Position numbers and translations under genes: made by a program. The notes under the pieces were generated by a model, which made no database searches, was not told the origin of the DNA, and worked only from the letters and a program-made list of their open reading frames with translations. Below, piece after piece: positions 56,860 through 64,000 of a stretch of 64,000 bases of DNA. Every line of letters begins with the position of its first letter. Position 1 is the first letter of the stretch. The stretch lies in contig NZ_JAAAMG010000022.1 in the NCBI RefSeq assembly GCF_010500815.1, positions 1 to 64,000 on the forward strand, given 5' to 3'. This DNA comes from Jiella pacifica (GTDB lineage: Bacteria > Pseudomonadota > Alphaproteobacteria > Rhizobiales > Rhizobiaceae).

Positions 56860-57894
56860 TCAATTTTCGATCGCCGAGTTCTGGTCGGCGGCGGGATTGG
56901 CCGGGGGAGAGACCGCCGGCGTCGCCGTGTCGGCCTTCGGCGCGGGCTCTGGTGCCTCCGCGGCGATCGGCTCCGGCGATGGCTGCGTGCCTTCGCCGGA
57001 AACGTCGCTGCAGGGAACCGGGGTCGGGCGATTGCCGAAGTCGTCGAGGCCGGTGTCGGCCGGCCGCGGGTCGGCAATTCCTTCCGTCCCCGCGCAGTCG
57101 TCGGCAACGGCCGGCGGGGGAGCCGCGGCGCCGTATTGGGCGAGGCCGAGATCCTCGGCACTGGGCGCCGGGCCCTTGTGGTAGGTGGCGCGCGGCGCCT
57201 CGAAGCGCTCGGCCGTCGGCCCGGAATAGCCGTCCTCGATCAGGGTGATCTCGACGCGGCGGTTGATGCCGTCGCGGGGCCGGCGACGATCGGCAAGGCG
57301 CGTCTCGCCGAAGCCGACGACGATCAGCCGGTCAGGATCGACGCGGAAATTCTTCACCAGATAGCGTTTGGCCGAAAGCGCCCGGCTTTCCGAAAGCCAC
57401 TGGTTGTAGGCGTCCTTGCCGGCGGCGTCGGTGTGGCCGGCGATGAGGTACTGGCTGCCTTCGAGCTCGCTTGCCTCCAGGGCGTAGCCGAGATCGTCGA
57501 GGACCTCCGCCGTTTCCCGGGTGATGTCGAAGCTGTCGAAATCGTAGTAGACGGCCAGGTCGACGGAATGGTTGTAGTTCAGAATGACCTTCTTCATGCC
57601 GTCCCGGCCGGGAAGCGGGATCTCCATCTGGATGATCCGGTTGGCGTAGGCGGCGTCGTCATAGCGGCTGCGGGCGGCGGGGCGCAGGGTCTTGATGATG
57701 CGCTCGGCCCGCTCCGTCATCTGATGCGGCTTTGTCTGTTGGGCGAGAGCGACCGATCCGATGCCGAAGGCCGATGGCGCCGCCGAAGCCATCATCGCCG
57801 CCAGAAGCAGCCGCGCCAGCGCGCTCGCGCGCGGTGCACCGGGCTTTGCCGGGTCCTCGCCGCTTCCGATTGTCGAACCCGTCATCCTTGCCAT
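56860..57894 (-). CDS. OmpA-family protein with a C-terminal peptidoglycan-binding domain and disordered tail
   Basis: The 344-residue protein has a signal-like hydrophobic stretch (LARLLLAAMMASAAPSAFGIG, about 26-47) after a long charged N-terminus, then an OmpA_C domain (about 105-215): YYDFDSFDITRETAEVLDDL, LIAGHTDAAGKDAYNQWLSESRA, VGFGETRLADRRRPRDGINRRVEI. The GHTDxxG and NRRVEI motifs bind peptidoglycan. The last 110 residues are Pro/Ala-rich and disordered, without a beta-barrel, so it likely links the envelope cluster to the cell wall. It is 72 bp after the trypsin-like gene and upstream of the CsgG-like gene on the same strand. Confidence 0.87.
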   Translation of the reverse strand: MARMTGSTIGSGEDPAKPGAPRASALARLLLAAMMASAAPSAFGIGSVALAQQTKPHQMTERAERIIKTLRPAARSRYDDAAYANRIIQMEIPLPGRDGMKKVILNYNHSVDLAVYYDFDSFDITRETAEVLDDLGYALEASELEGSQYLIAGHTDAAGKDAYNQWLSESRALSAKRYLVKNFRVDPDRLIVVGFGETRLADRRRPRDGINRRVEITLIEDGYSGPTAERFEAPRATYHKGPAPSAEDLGLAQYGAAAPPPAVADDCAGTEGIADPRPADTGLDDFGNRPTPVPCSDVSGEGTQPSPEPIAAEAPEPAPKADTATPAVSPPANPAADQNSAIEN

Positions 57895-57965
57895 TGTCCT
57901 CAGCCTTTTGATGCGGTTGATCGGTCGTTTCTCGAAGTGGAAGGGCTAGAGCGCTTCCAGCGGCC

Positions 57966-59033
57966 TCACTGGCCGAGAATGTCATTGTATGGTTTGGCCG
58001 AGCCGGTGCCGCCGATCACCTCGTTCTGGCTCGCGCCGAAGGCCGGCTGCGGGGTAATGGCCGGGTCAGCGGCGGCCGGTTGGCGGGCAACGGCCGCCGA
58101 TGTCGTGGAGGTGCCCGACGATGATGCCGGGGCAGCGGCCGCCACGGGCGCGGAGGCGTCGCCGCCCGATGCCGGAGGCAGGTGGAGGAAGGCGCTTTCG
58201 CCGATGATGTCGACGGTGTTCGAGCCCTCGTTGAAGCTCGACGGATCGTTTTCGTTCAGGCCGCCCGAGTGGTGGATGCCGACCACCTGCCGGTCCGAAT
58301 TGAAGATCAGGGCGCCGGAGGAGCCGGGCAGCGTGTCGCAGCGATGCCGCAGGAGCGGACCGTCCTCCTGCTTGTCGGCGGCATAGCAGCGGAACTGCGT
58401 CATCATCTTCGGCTGGCCGGCCGGATGGTGGACGATGGTGAGGCGTTCCAGCGGTCGCGACCGTTCGCGCGAAAACGGCACCGGCAGGATATCGGCCGGA
58501 GGCGGACCGGCAAGGCGCGACAGGGAATAGTCGAGCTTCGGATCGTTCTCGACCGGGGCCGTGTCCACCGGGATGCGGATCGTCTGGCTGTCGGGGCCGT
58601 AATAGTCGAGCAGCAGCGAGGCCTCGAGCACCTTGCCGGAAAAGCCTGGAATGCAGTGGTAGTTGGTCAGAACCAGATTGCCTTCGACGATCGTCGCGGT
58701 GCAGGTGGAGAGGAATTCCTTGCCGTTCTCCTCGACCTTCAGATCGAGCCGCCCGATGGCTCGCGAAAGCCGGCGCATCGGATCGTCGTCGCGCAACAGG
58801 CCGATCGGCTCGAAGACGTTCTGCCGGTCGACGACGTCGCGGGCGGCGTCGCCGAGCGACTGGCGGAGCGGCAGGACGACCTTGCCGTAATCCTCCACCG
58901 GCAGCTTGAAGTCGATCGCCGACGCGTTCGAGGCGAAGACCACCGTGCCGAGCATCGCGGCGGTGAGGAAGGCAGCGAGGCGGCGCTTGCGGGCATTGCC
59001 GGACCGGCAGGGTTCGTCGAAGGGGCGTGCCAT
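57966..59033 (-). CDS. Secreted trypsin-like serine protease (S1/V8 type)
   Basis: The 355-residue protein has a signal (RRLAAFLTAAMLGTVVFASNASA) and a chymotrypsin-fold domain (about 60-280) with His126 in LTNYHCIPG, Asp168 in KLDYSL, and Ser239 in LPGSSGAL (GSSG in place of GDSG). The Pro/Ala/Ser-rich C-terminal tail (about 290-355) is disordered. The V8-like pattern predicts cleavage of periplasmic or extracellular substrates, maybe a partner in the same cluster. GAGGAAA before the ATG at 59033 supports the start, 11 bp after the stop of the preceding gene. The motif set is complete, so it should be active. Confidence 0.88.
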   Translation of the reverse strand: MARPFDEPCRSGNARKRRLAAFLTAAMLGTVVFASNASAIDFKLPVEDYGKVVLPLRQSLGDAARDVVDRQNVFEPIGLLRDDDPMRRLSRAIGRLDLKVEENGKEFLSTCTATIVEGNLVLTNYHCIPGFSGKVLEASLLLDYYGPDSQTIRIPVDTAPVENDPKLDYSLSRLAGPPPADILPVPFSRERSRPLERLTIVHHPAGQPKMMTQFRCYAADKQEDGPLLRHRCDTLPGSSGALIFNSDRQVVGIHHSGGLNENDPSSFNEGSNTVDIIGESAFLHLPPASGGDASAPVAAAAPASSSGTSTTSAAVARQPAAADPAITPQPAFGASQNEVIGGTGSAKPYNDILGQ

Positions 59034-59044
59034 TGCAGGTTTCC

Positions 59045-59779
59045 TCAGCTTCCGGGTTTGCTTTTGTTGACCAGCCTCAGCGAGAAGCTCTCGACGGTCG
59101 GGGAGGCGGCGTCGATCTCGTCGTCCCACACCGCCTCGACCTTGATCGTCAGGGCCTTGACGTCGAGCGGCCGGATCGGCGTCATGATCTCGCGGCCAGG
59201 ACCGAGCGCGATGCCGGAATTCAGCCGGCTGTCCGAAACGATGGCGACCGTCTTCAGCTCTTCGCCGACGCGCACCACGACCGTCCGCCGGTCCGAATCG
59301 TTGCGGACGCCGAGAAGGCAGAGTTCGCCGAGATCGAAGTCCAGCGTGCCGTCGACGTTCGGGCTGTGGCGGACCCTCGTCGACGGGCGGACATCGAAGA
59401 GAACGTCCTGGCACTTTTCGCCCGGCAGCGGGTGCACCGAGATCACCGAGAGGTTCTCGACCGGGTGCGCGCTGTTCAACCAGCGCTCGTCGTTGCCGGG
59501 ACGGATCGGAGCGGCTGGCGCGGCCTGTTCCTGCGCTGGGACGTTCGCCTGCTGTCCAGCCGTGCTGGGAAAGGGCGAGGAGTGAAGGCCGGGCGTACCG
59601 GCGTCCTCGACTGCGGCCGGCGTTTCGCCGCCGAGAATGGCGTTGACGTCGCTCTGCGCAAGCGCCGGGAGCGAGAGGCACGGCGAGAGGCACGCGAGGA
59701 GGCTGGCGAGACCGGCGGAGATGGTCCGCAGCCGGCGCGACCGGACGGAACGCCTATCGGAGCGGTATCCTGCGGTCAT
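59045..59779 (-). CDS. Secreted protein of unknown function with a beta-rich C-terminal domain
   Basis: The 244-residue protein has a signal (SAGLASLLACLSPCLSLPALAQ, cleaved near residue 42) after a basic N-terminus, a low-complexity segment (about 45-90), then a beta-rich domain (about 95-244) with the block LCLLGVRNDSDRRTVVVRV. The same kind of block (CGIRLRNLSDQAQKLFVDAR) occurs in the C-terminal half of the Lon-like protein encoded just upstream, so the two may share a domain. The start at 59779 is the first ATG with a signal sequence. It was not recognised as a known family. Confidence 0.6.
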   Translation of the reverse strand: MTAGYRSDRRSVRSRRLRTISAGLASLLACLSPCLSLPALAQSDVNAILGGETPAAVEDAGTPGLHSSPFPSTAGQQANVPAQEQAAPAAPIRPGNDERWLNSAHPVENLSVISVHPLPGEKCQDVLFDVRPSTRVRHSPNVDGTLDFDLGELCLLGVRNDSDRRTVVVRVGEELKTVAIVSDSRLNSGIALGPGREIMTPIRPLDVKALTIKVEAVWDDEIDAASPTVESFSLRLVNKSKPGS

Positions 59780-59819
59780 GCCGATTTTCCCATCTCCCAG
59801 GTTGCCGGAAGCCGGCCGT

Positions 59820-61097
59820 TTATCTGATCGCGATCGAAACCTGGCTTTCCTGTCCGCTGGAATCGCGCGTCCTCGCGTCGGCCTCGATCCGGGTCGGCGT
59901 TCGGGCAAAGTAGAGAAGTGTGGCCTCGCCGGACGACAGGTCCCCGCCGGACAAGACAGAGGCCCCGCCCGGGATGGCGAGACTGGTCAGCCGAGCATCG
60001 ACGAAAAGCTTCTGCGCCTGGTCCGAGAGGTTGCGCAGCCTGATGCCGCAGAGCCCCTCGCTCGCTTTCAGCGTGAAGCCGCCCGCGACACGACTGGCCG
60101 GCTCGACCGCCAACTGTCCGCCGGTGTAGATTTTTTCCTGACATGCCGCTCTGGTCTCCGCATAGAGCCCGTCCACCGCGAGATTGTCGGTCGCAGTGAT
60201 GGTGGCCCGTTCGGGCTGGTGACCCGTATCGAGAGCGGGAGTGGAATGCTCAGAGAAGAAAAGCGCGCTGCCGGCGGCGAGTGCGAGGAGGGCGGTGCCG
60301 CCGCCGAGGCCGAGGATCAGGCGGCCGCGCTCCGATCGGATGCTCCGGCCGGCTTCGGTGGAACCGCCTGATGCAGCGCTGCGGCCATCCGGTGCATGTC
60401 GCGTGTCGGCGGTCCCGTCTTCGACGAGATCCGGTGAACCGCCGTCCATCTCGATGCCGAATGCCGCCAGCACATCTGCCAGCGAGGCGGCGACCGTCAG
60501 CTCGGCGCCGAATTCGGCGGCGAAGGCCTCGATCTCTCCGCGCTCTTGCCGGTGTTGCGGCGGCGGAACGACCATCACCGCCTTCAGCCCATTGGCCGCG
60601 GCTTCGCAAAACAGCGGCCGCGACAGTTCGAGCTTCAGCGGGACGTGGTAGTCGGCGGTCTGGGGATTGAGATCCGCATCGACCATCCCGGTCGCCCAGA
60701 CGAGCGTCGGATCGCGTTCGTCCAATCGCCCGGCGGCCTCGACCAGATGGGCGATGAGCACGGGCAATTCCCAGGATCGACCGCAGTCGAGCCCGTCGGA
60801 AAGGCTGAGTTCGGTGGAGGGCAGGTCCGTCACGACGAGGCGCAGCGGGCCGTTGACGAAGCGGTGGTAGTCCGAGGAAAGGGCGAGGGGGCGGAAGTCG
60901 CCGGCGATCGCCATGTAACTCGCGGGAACCCGCGGACGGCGCTTGATGGCCCGGAGCTCGACCGGCTTGGCCGTTGTCGGAATGATGACACGCATACACT
61001 TTCGCGCGTTGCCGTTCGCCGCGAAACGCGCCGCATCGAAAACGGGGTCGGAAGCCGGACTGTGCGCGAATTGACGCAGGGTTTCAAGCGCTCGCAT
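59820..61097 (-). CDS. Membrane protein with an N-terminal Lon-like (S16) protease domain and a periplasmic beta domain
   Basis: The 425-residue protein has residues 60-215 resembling the Lon S16 proteolytic domain: Ser108 in CGRSWELP aligns with the Lon nucleophile Ser and Lys155 in HVPLKLE with its Lys, 47 residues apart (43 in E. coli Lon). TLVWATGMVDADLNP matches the Lon xTGEV block, and the C-terminal FGAELTVAASLADVLAAFGI matches the closing strand-helix. No AAA+ ATPase domain is present. One membrane helix follows (about 259-282), then an outside beta domain (about 300-425) like that of the next gene. The start is uncertain: an ATG at 60995 would remove 34 residues. It lies between two unknown genes in the protease cluster. 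Confidence 0.6.
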   Translation of the reverse strand: MRALETLRQFAHSPASDPVFDAARFAANGNARKCMRVIIPTTAKPVELRAIKRRPRVPASYMAIAGDFRPLALSSDYHRFVNGPLRLVVTDLPSTELSLSDGLDCGRSWELPVLIAHLVEAAGRLDERDPTLVWATGMVDADLNPQTADYHVPLKLELSRPLFCEAAANGLKAVMVVPPPQHRQERGEIEAFAAEFGAELTVAASLADVLAAFGIEMDGGSPDLVEDGTADTRHAPDGRSAASGGSTEAGRSIRSERGRLILGLGGGTALLALAAGSALFFSEHSTPALDTGHQPERATITATDNLAVDGLYAETRAACQEKIYTGGQLAVEPASRVAGGFTLKASEGLCGIRLRNLSDQAQKLFVDARLTSLAIPGGASVLSGGDLSSGEATLLYFARTPTRIEADARTRDSSGQESQVSIAIR

Positions 61098-61180
61098 CCG
61101 GTTCGTCTCGATACCTTCCTCGCAGCTCTCCCGCCAGACAACTCAAGTTCCGGAGAGAAAACGCGGCGATTTCATTTCAC

Positions 61181-61720
61181 TTACGAAAGATAGATCTCCG
61201 TCTTGGGATCCTTCAGGAGTTCGATCGTTCGGAAGTTGTCGGCTGCTCCGGGGTCGAGCCCGATCTGCAGGACGCCCCCGATAGAATTACCTAAGGGAAT
61301 GTCGAGTGACAATCTCTTTTCTTCGTGGATCAAGGTAAGGTGACGGGGCAACTCACCGGCCGCATTGGGAGAAACGATCACGAAGCAGGCGTCGCTCTCC
61401 TCGACGAGCTCGAGCCGGAAGCCGCCGATGGTTCGGGCGACGTCGGTTTCGGTGCTGGCGGCGCGGGCGACCGTCGAGAAGGCGAGGCTTCGGCCCTGGA
61501 GATACTGTCGCCGCAGCCGCAGCAGCCCGAGCGGGATCGGCGTCCCGGGTGTCTCGCTCGCCTGCCCGGCCAGAAACGCGGCGACGTCGAGACGGCCGGC
61601 GCCCTCGGCTCTTTCGGCGCCATGCCCCGCAAGATCGCGGGTGGCGCGGCGATCGACGAAGCGGCGTTCGGCCTCCATGAGAAGCTCCGGTGATGTGATC
61701 GGGGGGAGGCGGATTGTCAC
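61181..61720 (-). CDS. Hypothetical protein of the envelope-protease cluster
   Basis: The proposed 179-residue product begins at a GTG (61720) behind AAAGGGA, since no ATG with a ribosome site lies between the upstream stop (61827) and the conserved-looking region. An N-terminal helical stretch (PELLMEAERRFVDRRAT) is followed by LLRLRRQYLQGRSLAFSTVA, and then a beta-rich C-terminal half with FRLELVEESDACFVIVSPN and HLTLIHEEKRLSLDIPL. No signal peptide or membrane helix is visible, so it is probably cytosolic. It was not recognised as a known family. It is encoded between the 494-residue unknown protein and the Lon-like membrane protease on the same strand. Confidence 0.55.
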   Translation of the reverse strand: MTIRLPPITSPELLMEAERRFVDRRATRDLAGHGAERAEGAGRLDVAAFLAGQASETPGTPIPLGLLRLRRQYLQGRSLAFSTVARAASTETDVARTIGGFRLELVEESDACFVIVSPNAAGELPRHLTLIHEEKRLSLDIPLGNSIGGVLQIGLDPGAADNFRTIELLKDPKTEIYLS

Positions 61721-61826
61721 TGCATTATCCCTTTCAGCATGGTCCTCTGCGGGACCTTCGGTCTCCGGCGGAACGGTCGTCTTTGCAGCCGCCGCGTCGG
61801 CAGGTCGGCCGCCGGCGGCGAAGAAT

Positions 61827-63311
61827 TCAATCGGCGTAGAGGCGGCTGAGATGTGCCGCGAACTTCGCCCGGTCGGCCTCGAAACCGGCGTCGAGATCGC
61901 CGTTCGGTCCCGCCCGGCCGCGGGTGGCGGCGCGGAAGGCGCCGAGCGTCGTGGCAAGCGCGATCAGAGCCCGCTCCACCCTGGCGAAGGCTGTCGCGAG
62001 TTCTTCGCGCGGCCTTGCCAGGGATTGGCTTCGCCGCGATTTCAGAAGCTGCGCGCCCTCGGCGCGGATGGCATCGGCACGGGCGTTGCCCGTCGCTTCC
62101 TCGGACCTGACGGCGAAGGCGATCTTCAGCCATTCCGTCATGGCGGCTTCGAGTTCGCCCACCTCGCCGATGAGATCGCCGTAGCGCCGGGCTTCGACGC
62201 AGGTGACGCGCTCCTTCAGCGAAAGCGTTGCCTTGCCTGTCCTCAGTGAATTGGAAAGCGCAGACTGGATCGGGTGGAAGGCGAGAAGCCTCAGGGTGGC
62301 GAGGGGCAGGCTGCAGCCGAAGGCTCCGGCCGAGGCGATCGGTGCGGCGAGCATTTCCTCGCGCTTCTTGATCAGCTTGACCTCGCTCTCGGCGATCGCC
62401 TTCAGTGCCGCGATGGCCGCATCCTCGCGGCCGCCACGGCCGCTTCCGTCGGCGGCCACCTGCTCGACGTCCTCGGCGATGTCGCCCGTCGCCGCGTCCT
62501 CTTCCTCGACGTCGAAGGGATCGACGAAGTCGACGGAGAGCTCGCCTGCAACGCCCGGCGCGTCGATCTCGCCCGCCCGGCGCATCGCCGCCCGCGAGCG
62601 GGCATCGGCGAGGGCGTCGACATAGTCCTTCAGCGCGAAGTAGCTCGCCTGATAAGTCTTGAAGTGGCCGTTGGTGTCGGCCGACCAGAAGTCGAACACC
62701 GTGTCGTCGGTGATCACGTCGCCGACCCCGGCGAGATAGGCCCTGAGGATCGAGAAGGCCGAGGTGGCGTGGCCGTCGTCGAAGTGGTCGGCCCGGTAGC
62801 GGTAGAGGATCTTGGCGATCGTCTTCACCGCCGTGTCGGTCGTCGACCTGTCGGCGAGTCCGCCTTTCAGGCAGGCGTCGAGCAGGGCGGCGACCTCGCC
62901 GGAATGGGCAAAGCCGTTGCAACTGATCAGGAACTCCAGATATTTCTGCAGGAGCTTCAGCCGGAACCGGTCGAGCATCAGGCCGCCGCCGGGAAGCTTC
63001 AGATGATAGGAGCCGCTCTCGTTGGCGGAAACCGCCGGATGGCGGCAGCCGGCAAGGTGGGAGAACACCTTGTTCGCCGGCAGCCAGAGGAAGTCGAGCG
63101 AACTCGCGAGACCCGCCCCGGTCTCGCCGAACAATGCCAGCGCGCCTGCCAGCGCCCAGACCGGCTTGTCGCGATTGGCGCCCCAGCCATTGGCGATCAT
63201 CTGGGCGAGGGCGAGCCGAAACCGGTCGGAGGCGTCGGTGCCGTCGACGAGCGCGTCGAATTCCGACCGGGCGGTTTCGGACCAGGTGAAGAGCGTGTCG
63301 GGCTGCCCCAT
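61827..63311 (-). CDS. Hypothetical cytosolic protein of the envelope-protease cluster
   Basis: The 494-residue product has no signal or membrane helix. The N-terminal half (about 1-240) is mostly helical and looks like an ordered domain (MGQPDTLFTWSETARSEFDAL; WLPANKVFSHLAGCRHPAVS). An acidic low-complexity hinge (about 270-310, with DVEEEDAATGD) follows, and the C-terminal half is helical with coiled-coil character (LIKKREEMLA; GEVGELEAAMTEWLKIAF; FARVERALIALA). AAGGGG 7 nt before the ATG at 63311 favours that start over the one 6 nt upstream at 63317. No known family was recognised. It lies between a TPR-like protein gene and two other cluster genes on the same strand. Confidence 0.6.
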   Translation of the reverse strand: MGQPDTLFTWSETARSEFDALVDGTDASDRFRLALAQMIANGWGANRDKPVWALAGALALFGETGAGLASSLDFLWLPANKVFSHLAGCRHPAVSANESGSYHLKLPGGGLMLDRFRLKLLQKYLEFLISCNGFAHSGEVAALLDACLKGGLADRSTTDTAVKTIAKILYRYRADHFDDGHATSAFSILRAYLAGVGDVITDDTVFDFWSADTNGHFKTYQASYFALKDYVDALADARSRAAMRRAGEIDAPGVAGELSVDFVDPFDVEEEDAATGDIAEDVEQVAADGSGRGGREDAAIAALKAIAESEVKLIKKREEMLAAPIASAGAFGCSLPLATLRLLAFHPIQSALSNSLRTGKATLSLKERVTCVEARRYGDLIGEVGELEAAMTEWLKIAFAVRSEEATGNARADAIRAEGAQLLKSRRSQSLARPREELATAFARVERALIALATTLGAFRAATRGRAGPNGDLDAGFEADRAKFAAHLSRLYAD

Positions 63312-63400
63312 ACTCATACCCCTTCGTGGTATCACTCGATGGTCGTGGCGGGCCGAGCCGCCTGCGGGCCGCTCCGGGCGGCCCGACGTTGCTTCGCCCG

Positions 63401-64000
63401 TCAGCCCTTCTCGTCGAACTCCCGGACGAGCTGGCGGGCATGGTCGGCATAGCGACCCGTCGGACGCTTGCGCAGATATTCCGCCAGCGCGTCGCGGCTG
63501 CGCTCGACCAGCACCCGCTGCCAGTCGGTCTCGTCCTGCAGCATCTCGATCCTGTCGCGGGCTTCGCGCAGATGCTTGCCGCTCGGATATTGCAGGACGT
63601 AGCGCCGATAGGCCTCGACGGTGTGGGCGTTCGAGACTTCCTCCCAGGTGGCTTCCTGGGCCAGCAGGCTGGTCAGCCGTTCCTTGATCTCCGGGCCGTA
63701 GACGCTGGTTGGAAAGCGGGCGAGGAATTCGTCGTAGTCGGCCGAATCGGTGGAGGCCATCGCCGTCTTGTAGGCCTTGAGATCTTCGCTTTCGGCGGCC
63801 ACCGCCCGTTCGGGCGCGCTCGTTCCCGGCTGGCTCGCCGTGCCCCGCGTGGCGAAGTCCGGCCGGCTCTCGATCTCGGAGACGAGCTTGATCGCCTCGC
63901 CCATCTTCCGGCAGGAGCCGCAGACGGCGGGAAGATCGTTGCAACTCGCCAGGTAGCGGATGAGACCGTCATAGGACCGATCGGCGGGAAACTGCGCATC
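63401..64000 (-). CDS. TPR-like repeat protein, C-terminal part (continues off the window)
   Basis: The frame is open from the window edge to the stop at 63401, giving 199 C-terminal residues, so the N-terminus is missing. Degenerate helical repeats carry a Trp and Tyr pattern with Pro-Gly turns (YDEFLARFPTSVYGPEIKERL; AYRRYVLQYPSGKHLREARDRI; LAEYLRKRPTGRYADHARQL), as in YbgF/BamD-like TPR proteins and the C-terminal repeat tails of caspase-like proteins. Four Cys lie in the upstream part (LASCNDLPAVCGSC). Its stop is 84 bp before the next cluster gene. Function is unknown; the repeats suggest protein binding. Confidence 0.6.
   Translation of the reverse strand, partial: DAQFPADRSYDGLIRYLASCNDLPAVCGSCRKMGEAIKLVSEIESRPDFATRGTASQPGTSAPERAVAAESEDLKAYKTAMASTDSADYDEFLARFPTSVYGPEIKERLTSLLAQEATWEEVSNAHTVEAYRRYVLQYPSGKHLREARDRIEMLQDETDWQRVLVERSRDALAEYLRKRPTGRYADHARQLVREFDEKG

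Overview
The window is GC-rich and gene-dense and reads as chromosomal DNA of an alphaproteobacterium, most likely order Hyphomicrobiales (Rhizobiales). The evidence is an essential CckA kinase, a RecA/AlaS/eukaryotic-type NADP-IDH neighbourhood, a DUF1476 ATP-synthase zeta subunit, a FixK-type regulator and alphaproteobacterial-style ABC operons. A family or genus cannot be fixed from sequence reading alone.

Layout. 1-3.9 kb: the end of an IS481-type element, a single-domain response regulator, a FixK-like regulator, a 5'-truncated cydB with an intact cydX, and an orphan HigA-like antitoxin, which together look like an eroded cytochrome bd locus. 3.9-6.4 kb: glutathione-dependent formaldehyde detoxification (frmA, an ElaA-like acetyltransferase, frmB). 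6.5-21.1 kb: the core block with a FliO-domain protein, cckA, psuG/psuK, recA, alaS, a decayed VOC-family gene, icd, a TrmJ-like tRNA methyltransferase and murI. 21.1-30.4 kb: a LysR regulator facing a polyamine/opine-type ABC transporter, a heterotrimeric FAD/[2Fe-2S] amine dehydrogenase, a second amine oxidase and a RidA protein. 30.5-39.3 kb: a LacI-controlled xylo-oligosaccharide-type operon (ABC importer, GH43 beta-xylosidase, ATPase, Gfo/Idh/MocA oxidoreductase, ThuA). 39.3-41 kb: an SDR and a DapA-family lyase. 41.4-47.2 kb: a TetR regulator and an RND efflux pump, with a promoter flanked by two identical palindromes.

47.5-51.3 kb: tRNA-Val(CAC), phosphoglycolate phosphatase, an orphan phage-type lysis cassette (M15 endolysin, holin-like and coiled-coil membrane proteins) placed just behind a strong intrinsic terminator, and the ATP-synthase zeta subunit. 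51.4-64 kb: a long run of minus-strand genes that continues past the window edge. It combines a repeat protein, two unrecognised proteins, a membrane-anchored Lon-like (S16) protease, secreted proteins, a trypsin-like S1 protease, an OmpA-family protein, a CsgG-like secreted protein, a subtilisin-like S8 protease, an SH3/CxxCH protein, a YceI protein and a small hydrolase.

The best candidates for undescribed biology are this multi-protease envelope cluster (about 53-64 kb) and the lysis cassette with a terminator in its leader (about 48.6-50.9 kb). The clearest regulatory predictions are the paired LacI-type operators around the xylosidase regulator, the paired 12-bp palindromes at the RND promoter, and the 16-bp palindrome between the LysR gene and its divergent operon.
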